NCBI RefSeq assembly: GCF_014649875.1
Contig: NZ_BMTW01000003.1
Span: 372,001 to 436,000 of the forward strand
Reading direction: 5' to 3'
Length of the DNA stretch: 64,000 nt
From: Streptomyces rubiginosohelvolus
GTDB taxonomy: Bacteria > Actinomycetota > Actinomycetes > Streptomycetales > Streptomycetaceae
Shown here: positions 34,409 to 42,523 of the stretch, in pieces
Layout: the number at the start of each line of letters is the position of its first letter
Numbering within the stretch: the stretch's first letter is position 1
Made by a program: the position numbers and the translations under genes
Notes under the pieces: generated by a model
The model's database searches: none
What the model was told of the DNA's origin: nothing
The model's input: only the letters and a program-made list of their open reading frames with translations

Positions 34409-35523
34409 AGGTTCTCCCCGAGGTCGTTCACGGCGGTGACGATGCGCTCCAGGTCGCCCTGGGTGAGCGAGGGGTGGACGGGCAGCGAGACGACCTCGGC
34501 GGCGGCCTTCTCGGTCTCGGGCAGGTCCCAGGTGCGGCCCGCCTTCTGGTCCGGCTCCCAGTAGGGCTTCAGGCGGTGGATCGGCGTCGGGTAGTAGACC
34601 GCGTTGCCGACGCCCGCCTCGGTGAGCTTCGCCATCGCGGCGTCCCGGTCGCCCTGGATGCGCACGGTGTACTGGTGGTAGATGTGCCGCGCGCCCTCGG
34701 CGACCGGCGGCGTGGTGACGGCCGGGGCGGTGATGTGGGCGTCGAGGTACGCGGCGTTGGCGCGGCGCTGCTCGGTCCAGCCCTCCAGCTTGCCGAGCTG
34801 TACGCGGCCGACGGCGGCGGAGACGTCGGTCATCCGCATGTTGGCGCCGACGATCTCGTTGGCGTAGCGCTGCTCCATGCCCTGGTTGCGCAGCAGGCGC
34901 AGGGTGCGGGCCAGCTCGGCGTCGGCCGTGGAGACCATGCCGCCTTCGAGGGAGTGCATGTTCTTGGTCGGGTAGAAGCTGAAGGTACCGCCCGCGCCGA
35001 ACGCGCCGACCGGGGTGCCGTTCAGCGCCGCCGCGTGGGCCTGGCAGGCGTCCTCGACGACGGCGAGCCCGTGCTTCTCGGCGATGGGCATGAGCTTGTC
35101 CATCGCGGCGGGGTGACCGTAGAGGTGCACCGGCATGATCGCGGCGGTGCGCGGCGTGATCGCGGCTTCGACGGCGGCCGGGTCGAGGCCGAAGCTGCCG
35201 GGCTCGATGTCGGCGAACACCACGTCGGCGCCGACCAGACGGACGGCGTTGGCGGAGGCCGCGAAGGAGAAGGAGGGGACGATCACCTCGTCGCCGGGGC
35301 CGATGCCCAGGGCCAGCAGCAGCAGGTGCAGAGCCGAGGTGCCCGAGTTGACGGCGACGCAGTGCCGGTCGTCGACCAGCCGCGAGAAGCCTTCCTCGAA
35401 GGCCGCGACCTCCGGGCCCTGCACGACGCGACCGCTGCGCAGTACGCGTACCGCAGCCTCGATCTCGTCTTCCCCGATGACGGGGCGGGCAGCAGGAATC
35501 GGCTGCTCGTTGATGCTCGACAT
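34405..35523 (-). CDS. DegT/DnrJ/EryC1 PLP aminotransferase, WbpE-like
   Basis: The 372-aa protein is a sugar aminotransferase. It shows RVVQGPEVAAFEEGF, VNSGTSALHLLLLALGI, VEDACQAHAA and the PLP lysine in SFYPTKNMHSLEGG. WbpE/WlbC transaminate the 3-keto group of UDP-2-acetamido-3-keto-glucuronate using glutamate. ATG 35523 has a near-perfect AAGGAGG upstream and gives the conserved N-terminus; it heads the wbpE-wbpB-like operon. A GATAAT sequence on the minus strand at 35726-35731 is a possible -10 element about 200 bases upstream. Confidence 0.87.
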   Translation of the reverse strand: MSSINEQPIPAARPVIGEDEIEAAVRVLRSGRVVQGPEVAAFEEGFSRLVDDRHCVAVNSGTSALHLLLLALGIGPGDEVIVPSFSFAASANAVRLVGADVVFADIEPGSFGLDPAAVEAAITPRTAAIMPVHLYGHPAAMDKLMPIAEKHGLAVVEDACQAHAAALNGTPVGAFGAGGTFSFYPTKNMHSLEGGMVSTADAELARTLRLLRNQGMEQRYANEIVGANMRMTDVSAAVGRVQLGKLEGWTEQRRANAAYLDAHITAPAVTTPPVAEGARHIYHQYTVRIQGDRDAAMAKLTEAGVGNAVYYPTPIHRLKPYWEPDQKAGRTWDLPETEKAAAEVVSLPVHPSLTQGDLERIVTAVNDLGENL

Positions 35524-35856
35524 GAACGTCCTCCTTGAACACCGCAAGAGCTCGTTACCAGGCAGAGCCTTGAGGTGCGGGACGCCTTACGAGGTCGCGC
35601 GTAACCCCACCGGCACAATGCCGACGCCCTGCCGAGGAATCCGGCCCGGCCGGCATCGCCGCCGGGCCTTGTCACCGCCCGTGAGTTCCGCCAAGAAACC
35701 GCACAAGTATGGCAACCGTCGTCACATTATCAGGGATTTCTCGACCCATTTCGGGCTCGTTAACCGGTGCTTGCATCAGTTCTGAAACAAAGCAGGTGTC
35801 CCGCCCCGACGTGCTCGGAACGGGACACCTGATGTGAACAACCGGTTACGGATCCA
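35524..35856. other. 333-bp intergenic region between the rne stop and the WbpE-like start
   Basis: No credible gene. It contains the rne terminator at 35793-35831 and, on the minus strand, the promoter region of the WbpE-like operon. The stretch 35700-35790 is noticeably richer in A+T than the surroundings. A GATAAT hexamer at 35726-35731 is the best -10 candidate; I found no clear -35. Confidence 0.55.
35793..35831. terminator. rne terminator hairpin
   Basis: CAGGTGTCCCG (35793-35803) and CGGGACACCTG (35821-35831) form a perfect 11-bp stem with a 17-base loop, 26 bases past the rne stop on the minus strand. Confidence 0.8.
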
Positions 35857-38800
35857 TCAGCTCGCCGACGACTCGCCCTCCGCCGAGGGCGCGTTGACCG
35901 TCACGGACGGCGACGACTGCTCGGCGGCGACGGTCTTCTTCGTCGCCTTCTTCGCGGCCGTCTTCGCCGTCGTCTTCTTCGCGGCGGTCTTCTTCGCAGC
36001 GGTCTTCTTGGCCGCCGCCTTCTTCGCCGGGGCCTTCTTGGCGGCGGCCTTGCGGGCCGTCTTCTTCGCCGGGGCCGGCTCCGCCGCCTCGGAATCAGCC
36101 GTTCCGGCGTCCGTTGCTCCGGACTCCGCGGATTCCTCGGGCGCCTTCGTCTCGGGCGCCTTCGTCTCGGGCGCCGAGGCGACCACGACGATCTCCGCGT
36201 CGTCCGACCCGGTGGGCGAGCCGGCCGGAGCGGTGACCTTACGGGTCACACGGCGGCGGGCACGCGGCGGCGCGGCCTCGGGGGCCTCGGCCACGGGGGC
36301 CTGCTCCGCCGGGGCCGGGGTCTCGGCGGCGGGCGCCTCGACGACCGGGTCCTCGACCGCGACCGGGTCCGTGCTCGGCTCGGCCGGCTGCACCGGCTCC
36401 GCCGCTTCGGCCTGCTTCGGCGAACCCGCCGGGGCGGTGGCCTTACGGGTGGCCCGACGGCGCGTACGGCCCGGGGGCGCGGCCTCGGCCGGAGCCTCGG
36501 GGGCCTGGGCGGCCTCGGGGGTCTCCGCGACCTCCGTAACCTCCGCGACCGGCGCCTCGGCAACGGGCGCCTCCACGACCGGGGCGGGCGCCTCGGCCTT
36601 CGGGGCGCCGACCGGGGCCGACGCCTTGCGGGAGGCCCGGCGGCGGCCACGGCGCGAGGCGGCCGCCTCGGCCTCGGCGGGGCTGCCGTAGAACTCGTCG
36701 TCCTCCCTGACCGCGGGCTCCACGGCCACGGGGGCGGCGACCTCGGCGGCCAGCTCGGCCTCGGTCTCCGTCTCCACGGGCTCGGCGGACGCGTGGTCGT
36801 CGGCGTGGTCGTGCTCGTGGTCCTGGCCCGCGCCGCCGCGGCCGCGCTTCTTGGACTTCTTGCCGCCACCACCGCCGCCGCTGGACGTCGGCTGCTCCAT
36901 GTGGACGATGACACCGCGCCCGTTGCAGTGGACGCAGGTCTCGGAGAAGGACTCCAGCAGACCCTGGCCCACCCGCTTGCGGGTCATCTGGACCAGGCCC
37001 AGCGAGGTGACCTCGGCGACCTGGTGCTTGGTGCGGTCGCGGCCCAGGCACTCCAGGAGGCGTCGCAGCACGAGGTCCCGGTTGGACTCCAGGACCATGT
37101 CGATGAAGTCGACGACGACGATGCCGCCGAGGTCGCGCAGCCGCAGCTGGCGCACGATCTCCTCGGCCGCCTCCAGGTTGTTCCTGGTGACGGTCTCCTC
37201 CAGGTTGCCGCCCTGGCCGGTGAACTTGCCGGTGTTGACGTCGACGACGATCATCGCCTCGGTCTTGTCGATCACCAGCGAACCGCCGCTGGGCAGGTAG
37301 ACCTTGCGGTCCAGCGCCTTCATCAGCTGCTCGTCGATGCGGTACGTCGCGAAGACGTCGACCTCGGAGGTCCAGCGGGAGAGCCGCTCGGTGAGGTCGG
37401 GCGCGACGTGCGAGACGTACCCGTGGATGGTCTCCCACGCGTCGTCGCCGCTGACGATGACCTTGGAGAAGTCCTCGTTGAAGATGTCGCGGACGACCCG
37501 GACGGTCATGTCCGGCTCGCCGTAGAGCAGCGTCGGCGCGTTGGAGCCGCTGGTGCCCTTCGCCTTCTTCTGGATGTCCTCCCACTGCTGCTGGAGCCGC
37601 TCGACGTCACGGCGCAGCTCGTCCTCGCTCGCGCCCTCGGCGGCGGTGCGCACGATGACGCCCGCGTCCTCGGGGACGATCTTCTTGAGGATGGTCTTGA
37701 GGCGGGAGCGCTCGGTGTCGGGCAGCTTGCGGCTGATCCCGGTCATCGAGCCCTCGGGCACGTAGACCAGGTAGCGGCCGGGCAGCGAGACCTGGCTGGT
37801 GAGACGGGCGCCCTTGTGGCCGATCGGGTCCTTGGTCACCTGGACCAGGACCGATTGGCCGGACTTGAGCGCGGTCTCGATGCGGCGCGGCCCGTGGGCC
37901 ATGCCGAGCGCCTCGAAGTTGACCTCACCGGCGTACAGGACGGCGTTGCGGCCCTTGCCGATGTCGACGAAGGCGGCCTCCATGGACGGCAGCACGTTCT
38001 GGACCTTGCCCAGGTAGACGTTGCCGACGTAGCTGGTGGCCTGCTCCTTGTTGACGTAGTGCTCGACGAGCACGTTGTCCTCGAGGACGCCGATCTGGGT
38101 GCGCTCGCCGTTCTGGCGGACGACCATCACGCGCTCGACGGCCTCGCGGCGGGCGAGGAACTCCGCCTCGGTGATGATCGGGACCCGGCGGCGGCCCTGC
38201 TCGCGGCCCTCGCGGCGGCGCTGCTTCTTGGCCTCCATCCGGGTCGAGCCCTTGATGGACTGGACCTCGTCGAAGCCAGTGCCGGGCTCGCGCTCCTCCT
38301 TCTTGCGCGGCTCGCGGACCTTGACGACCGTACGCTCCGGGTCGTCGGAACCGTTGTCGGTGTCGGCGGCGGCGTCACCGCTGCGGCGACGGCGACGGCG
38401 GCGACGACGGGAGCTGCTGCTCGAACCGGAGGCCGAGGAGTCGTCGTCCTCGTCGCTCTCCTCGGCGGCCTCCTGGGCCTGGCCGCGGCCGCCGTCCTGC
38501 TCGTCCTCGGAGCGGGACTCCTCGGCACGGGCGGGCGCGTCCTCGGTGGTCTGCTCGTCGTCCGCGTCGTTGGCCTCGCCACGACGGCGGCGACGGCCAC
38601 CACGGCGGCGACGGCGCGAGGGACGGTCGCCGTACTCGTCGGTGTCCTCGCCCTCGAACTCGTCCGCCTCGGCCTCGGGGGCCTCGTCGGCGGTCTGCTC
38701 GGCGGGCGCCCGGTCCTGGGCGGCGGGCTCGGCGGCCTGCTCGGTCGCCTCGGCCTCGCCACGGCGGCGGCGACGGCGGCGCGAACCGCCCTGCGGCGCG

Positions 38801-40086
38801 GCCTCGGCGGGCGCGGTGCTCTGCTCGGCCTCGGCGGTCTGCTGCTCCTCGGCCTCGTCCACCTCGTCGTACGCCGAGGTGGAACCGGCCGCGGCGGCGG
38901 CGGCCGCAGCGGTCTCGGGGGTCTGGAACATCGGCTCGGCGAAGACCGGGGCCTGGAAGACGGCGACGGCGGGGCGCGTCGCGCGGCGGCCCTTGCGGGT
39001 CGGCTCCTCGGTCTTGGCGGTGAACTCGGGGCGGCCGGCGGCGGTGGCGCGGCGCCGCTGGCGTCCGCGCGGGGCGGCCTCCTCGACCTCGTCGGCCTCG
39101 GCGGCGAGTTCCTCGGCGACAGCGGCGGGCAGGCTCTCGCCGGTCTCGACGGGCTCCTCGACGCTCTCGGCGGTCTCGGTCTCGGTGACCTGCGGCGCAC
39201 CGGCGGGCGCGGACGCCTTACGGGACGCGCGGCGGCGGGTGCGCGGGGCAGGCGCCTCCTCCGTGGCCTCGGCGGCGGGGGCGGCGGGCTCGGCGACCGC
39301 CGGCTCGGTCACCGGCTCGGCGGCGGGCGCGGCGGACTGCGGCGCACCGGCCGGGGCGGAGGCGCGGCGGCGGGCACGGCCACGCGGGGCGGCGGGCTCC
39401 GCGGCAGCGGGCTCGGTCGCGGGCTCGGCGGCCGGGACGGGCTCAGCGACAGCGGAAGCAGCGGCGGCGGGCTCGACGACCACGGCGGCCTCGGCGGCCT
39501 GCGGGGCGCCGGCGGGCGATGTGGCCTTGCGGGAGGCGCGACGGCGGCGGGGCGCCGGGGCCTCGTCGGGGTTCTCCACGGCGACCTCGGTCTCTTCCTC
39601 GGCTGCGGGTTCCGGAGCGGGCTCGGCCGGGGTCTCGACGACCGGCGCGGGGGCCTCGGCGGCCTGCGGGGCGCCGGCCGGGGACGTCGCCTTGCGGACC
39701 GCGCGACGGCGGGTGCGCGGCGCCGGTGCGGCGGGCTCCTCGTCGGCGGCGGGCTGGGCGGGGGTCTCGGCGACCGGAGCGGGCTCGGCGGTCTCCGCCT
39801 CCACCGGCGCACCCGCGGGCGCGGCGGCCTTGCGGACGGCGCGGCGGCGCGTACGGGCGGGCGGGGTGGTCTCGGCGACCGAATCGCCGGGCGTGTCGTC
39901 TGCGGCCGGGGCGGCGGACTCGGCGGCCGGTATGGCCGGCGTGACGTCCTCGGCTGCGCTCACGGGGCTGCCGGGCGGGCCGGCGGGGCGGGAGGCGGCG
40001 CGGCGCCTGCGGCGCGGCGGCAGCTTGTCCCCGGGGGTGTTCTCTTCGTTGTTCCCGGTCGTGCCGGGTTCGTTCGGCTGAGGCAT
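35857..40086 (-). CDS. rne: Ribonuclease E/G with long repetitive extensions
   Basis: The 1409-aa protein is an RNase E/G endonuclease for mRNA and rRNA processing. The core lies at about residues 640-1060. It holds an S1 domain (QIGVLEDNVLVEHYV, VYLGKVQNVLPSMEAAFVDI), the metal site region (IVVDVNTGKFTG, GGIVVVDFIDM) and the zinc-link CVHCNGRG. About 640 N-terminal and 340 C-terminal residues are Pro/Ala/Glu-rich and contain at least eight copies of an RRRAxRKAxxPAGAP motif; the last 70 residues have a Lys/Ala-rich KKTAAKK repeat. This matches the Streptomyces RNase ES type, with unusually long extensions that likely scaffold other RNA-decay proteins. Promoter lies in 40087-40314. Confidence 0.93.
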   Translation of the reverse strand: MPQPNEPGTTGNNEENTPGDKLPPRRRRRAASRPAGPPGSPVSAAEDVTPAIPAAESAAPAADDTPGDSVAETTPPARTRRRAVRKAAAPAGAPVEAETAEPAPVAETPAQPAADEEPAAPAPRTRRRAVRKATSPAGAPQAAEAPAPVVETPAEPAPEPAAEEETEVAVENPDEAPAPRRRRASRKATSPAGAPQAAEAAVVVEPAAAASAVAEPVPAAEPATEPAAAEPAAPRGRARRRASAPAGAPQSAAPAAEPVTEPAVAEPAAPAAEATEEAPAPRTRRRASRKASAPAGAPQVTETETAESVEEPVETGESLPAAVAEELAAEADEVEEAAPRGRQRRRATAAGRPEFTAKTEEPTRKGRRATRPAVAVFQAPVFAEPMFQTPETAAAAAAAAGSTSAYDEVDEAEEQQTAEAEQSTAPAEAAPQGGSRRRRRRRGEAEATEQAAEPAAQDRAPAEQTADEAPEAEADEFEGEDTDEYGDRPSRRRRRGGRRRRRGEANDADDEQTTEDAPARAEESRSEDEQDGGRGQAQEAAEESDEDDDSSASGSSSSSRRRRRRRRRSGDAAADTDNGSDDPERTVVKVREPRKKEEREPGTGFDEVQSIKGSTRMEAKKQRRREGREQGRRRVPIITEAEFLARREAVERVMVVRQNGERTQIGVLEDNVLVEHYVNKEQATSYVGNVYLGKVQNVLPSMEAAFVDIGKGRNAVLYAGEVNFEALGMAHGPRRIETALKSGQSVLVQVTKDPIGHKGARLTSQVSLPGRYLVYVPEGSMTGISRKLPDTERSRLKTILKKIVPEDAGVIVRTAAEGASEDELRRDVERLQQQWEDIQKKAKGTSGSNAPTLLYGEPDMTVRVVRDIFNEDFSKVIVSGDDAWETIHGYVSHVAPDLTERLSRWTSEVDVFATYRIDEQLMKALDRKVYLPSGGSLVIDKTEAMIVVDVNTGKFTGQGGNLEETVTRNNLEAAEEIVRQLRLRDLGGIVVVDFIDMVLESNRDLVLRRLLECLGRDRTKHQVAEVTSLGLVQMTRKRVGQGLLESFSETCVHCNGRGVIVHMEQPTSSGGGGGGKKSKKRGRGGAGQDHEHDHADDHASAEPVETETEAELAAEVAAPVAVEPAVREDDEFYGSPAEAEAAASRRGRRRASRKASAPVGAPKAEAPAPVVEAPVAEAPVAEVTEVAETPEAAQAPEAPAEAAPPGRTRRRATRKATAPAGSPKQAEAAEPVQPAEPSTDPVAVEDPVVEAPAAETPAPAEQAPVAEAPEAAPPRARRRVTRKVTAPAGSPTGSDDAEIVVVASAPETKAPETKAPEESAESGATDAGTADSEAAEPAPAKKTARKAAAKKAPAKKAAAKKTAAKKTAAKKTTAKTAAKKATKKTVAAEQSSPSVTVNAPSAEGESSAS

Positions 40087-40314
40087 GCGGGCGGTTCTCC
40101 CGTCGTGCTCCCGGGCGCCGCGTCTGATTCCGGTCCGGCTCGGTCCGCAGTGGTGCGATACCGCCGTCCGGGGCGCGGGCGCCGCACGGGAACTGATGTC
40201 TGGCTCGCCGGTTCCGTATGCGGTGTGCGTACGGCCTGGCGAAAGTCTTGTGGGTCAGTGCGCGGCCCGACCCAGGTGGCTCCCGGGTCACAGGGCTGCG
40301 CTACAACGACCGCC

Positions 40315-41139
40315 TTACGCGGAACCTGCACCTTCCGGCGCCGTCGCGACGGCTGCCCCGGCGACCGCGGGATGTGCGGTCGGGGCGGCCTCGCGGTCGG
40401 GCGCGAGCGGGTCGGTCACCGTGCCGGACTCCTCGTCGAAGAGCCCCTGCGCCAGCCTCGTCACCGCGGCGGGGACGGGCGGCGCCAGGTCGGCCACAGC
40501 TCGGAGACCGGACAGGACGTCGTCGGGTCGCACGGCAGGTGTCACGTGCCGAACAACCAGGCGCAGTATCGCACAGGGCCGCTCACCCGGCCTATCGGCC
40601 GGAGCGTCGACGACCCGCAGGTCGGCGACGGCGGCGCGGGCGTCGAACGTCCGGATGCCGTTCTTGGCCTTGCGCTGGACCTCGACGGTCTCGGCGTCGT
40701 TGAACGCGGCCACGGCGGTGCGGACGTCCTCGGGGTCGACGCCGTCCAGGCGCATCTCCCAGACGGAGGCGGTGAGCCGTTCGGCCAGGCCCGAGGTGCG
40801 GGCCTCGACCGCGTCGACGATGTCGAGGCCGGCCGGCATGGACGCGTCGAGCAGTCCGCGCAGGACCTCGGGGTCCCGCGCCTCGGTGAGGGCGATCTCC
40901 AGGAACTCCGCCTCGCTGCCCGTGCCGGTGGGTGCGGCATTGGCGTAGGAGACCTTGGGGTGGGGCGTGAAGCCCGCCGAATACGCCATCGGCACCTCGG
41001 AGCGGCGCAGTGCCCGCTCGAAGGCCCGCTGGAAGTCTCGGTGGCTGGTGAACCGGAGGCGGCCGCGCTTGGTGTAGCGCAGACGGATGCGCTGCACTGC
41101 CGGTGCGGGCGGCGGGCCTTCGGGCTGTCGCTTGCCCAG
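40315..41139 (-). CDS. TIGR03936 radical-SAM-associated protein, probable CTG start
   Basis: The 274-aa product matches the TIGR03936 family (YTKRGRLRFTSHRDF, SAGFTPHPKVSYANA). The family is the companion or C-terminal domain of the B12-binding radical-SAM proteins such as the one at 42524-44452. Its chemistry is not established. The coding-like sequence extends upstream of GTG 41097 to CTG 41139 (then GKRQPEGPPPAPA, an N-terminus I recall from relatives). GAGGAG lies eight bases before that CTG, an ideal ribosome site, while GTG 41097 has none. The last 60 residues are low-complexity Ala/Pro. Confidence 0.85.
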   Translation of the reverse strand: MGKRQPEGPPPAPAVQRIRLRYTKRGRLRFTSHRDFQRAFERALRRSEVPMAYSAGFTPHPKVSYANAAPTGTGSEAEFLEIALTEARDPEVLRGLLDASMPAGLDIVDAVEARTSGLAERLTASVWEMRLDGVDPEDVRTAVAAFNDAETVEVQRKAKNGIRTFDARAAVADLRVVDAPADRPGERPCAILRLVVRHVTPAVRPDDVLSGLRAVADLAPPVPAAVTRLAQGLFDEESGTVTDPLAPDREAAPTAHPAVAGAAVATAPEGAGSA

Positions 41140-41220
41140 TGGTTCTTCTCCTCGGTGCGGGGCGGGCGCGGTGGCGCGCCGCCCACGAAATACGGGTGGT
41201 CCCCGGGGTGCCGCTCCGGC

Positions 41221-42456
41221 TCACCCCTGTTTGGCGAATGGATCGCCGCCCAGAGGGGTCTCGGACGCCTGCGCCGCGCTGGGGACAGTCGTTGTACTAC
41301 CCAGAGTACGCGCAGGGATCCCTCGCGGTTCCCCGGACCGTGCGCCGCCCGGGGCGCCGACGAGGGCCCGCCAGGCGTCGCGGCGCGCCTGCCGCACGGT
41401 TTCCCGGGCGGTGGCCAGGGCCGCTCGGGCGGCCCGGCCCGCTTCGGCGGCGGCGCGCCGGGCCGGGGCCCAGACCGCGTCGCGCAGGAAGTGGCCGACG
41501 GGGGTGCACACCGTGCGGTACGCCCAGGAGAACGGTGCGCCGATCAGGTACCAGGCGATCGTGGCGAGGGCCCGGCCGACGGCCCGGGAGATGTACCCGG
41601 CGATCCGCCAGGCGACCCCGAACGCGGCGGCGATCTCCCGGCCGACCGGGGTGAGGATGTGGCGGTACGTCCAGACGAGGGGCGCGACCAGCAGCGTCAT
41701 CACCAGCCAGGCAACGGCCAGGCCGAGACCGCGTCCGGTGGCCGCGATCCCCCGCCAGAGCTGTGCCAGAACCCAGGCGGTGCCCTGCCAGAGCATGCCC
41801 AGGGTCCAGGCGGTGCCCTGCCAGAGCGTGCTCAGGACCCAGGCCGTGCCGCGGCCGGCCGGCGTGAGGACGGCTTCGTACAGCCACACCACCGGGACGA
41901 CCAGGCCGTACCGCACCACCGGGACGGCCACGTACCGCCAGAGGAACTGCAGCGGCAGGATCAGCAGCACGGTGATCAGCCACCCGATGCCGTTGCCGAG
42001 GCCGTGCAGCGCGGGGAGGAGCAGGGCGGTGCCGATCCAGCGCAGGCCGTGGCCCAGCGGGGTGAGGACGTGGGCGTACAGCCACACCGCCGGAACCGCG
42101 ATCCCGTACCGGGCGACGGGGACGATCACGTACCGCCACAGGCCGATCCAGGGCCAGATGAGCACGGCGACGGCCAGCCAGGCTGCGGCCTTGCCGAGGG
42201 GGGTGAGGACCCAGGTGTACAGCCAGGCCAGCGGGGTCAGGACGAGCGTGTCGAGCAGCCACAGGAGGGCCCGGCCGAGCGGGCGCAGCAGGACGCGGTC
42301 GGCGGCGTGCCAGAGCGCGGTGAGCGCGTCCCAGACCATGCGGGCGGGCAGGACGAGCACCAGGACGACGATCCGGACCGGGATCCTGATCAGGGTGGTC
42401 AGGATCCCTTCGCCGGGCTCGTACCCCTGGGGTGCCTGGTGCTTGCCGTAGTCCAT
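41221..42456 (-). CDS. Repetitive integral membrane protein of unknown function, 411 aa
   Basis: I do not recognise a named family. The protein is almost entirely hydrophobic and Trp-rich up to about residue 330. An 11-residue unit W(L/T/A)Yxx(V/I)xTPxG recurs five times, starting near residues 79, 126, 191, 262 and 311. A 22-residue block starting LWRYV is duplicated at 106-127 and 172-193. A short 11-residue tandem built on LWQGTAW lies around 207-237. The C-terminal 80 residues are Ala/Arg-rich and then polar. It separates the two radical-SAM partner genes and has a terminator hairpin just upstream, so it probably has its own promoter. Confidence 0.75.
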   Translation of the reverse strand: MDYGKHQAPQGYEPGEGILTTLIRIPVRIVVLVLVLPARMVWDALTALWHAADRVLLRPLGRALLWLLDTLVLTPLAWLYTWVLTPLGKAAAWLAVAVLIWPWIGLWRYVIVPVARYGIAVPAVWLYAHVLTPLGHGLRWIGTALLLPALHGLGNGIGWLITVLLILPLQFLWRYVAVPVVRYGLVVPVVWLYEAVLTPAGRGTAWVLSTLWQGTAWTLGMLWQGTAWVLAQLWRGIAATGRGLGLAVAWLVMTLLVAPLVWTYRHILTPVGREIAAAFGVAWRIAGYISRAVGRALATIAWYLIGAPFSWAYRTVCTPVGHFLRDAVWAPARRAAAEAGRAARAALATARETVRQARRDAWRALVGAPGGARSGEPRGIPARTLGSTTTVPSAAQASETPLGGDPFAKQG

Positions 42457-42472
42457 GCCGTCAAGGACGCGT

Positions 42473-42505
42473 CAGGCCCGGTCCGGGGTTGCCGGACCGG
42501 GCCTG
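42473..42505. terminator. Perfect 14-bp hairpin after the radical-SAM gene
   Basis: Arms 42473-42486 and 42492-42505 are perfectly complementary with a 5-base loop. It starts 19 bases past the stop of the TIGR03960 gene on the minus strand and only 17 bases before the start of the repetitive membrane protein. Confidence 0.85.
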
Positions 42506-42523
42506 CGGTGTGTCACGGAGCTG

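Noticed and set aside
30716..34564. A 1282-codon plus-strand frame antisense to the glycosyltransferase and WbpB-like genes
   Set aside because: It spans several real genes and the intergenic hairpins between them, with shadow-like composition and no recognisable domain.
34409..35542. Apparent fusion of the WbpB-like protein to a 378-residue N-terminal part
   Set aside because: That part is the wrong frame of the aminotransferase gene. The true start is the GTG overlapping its stop.
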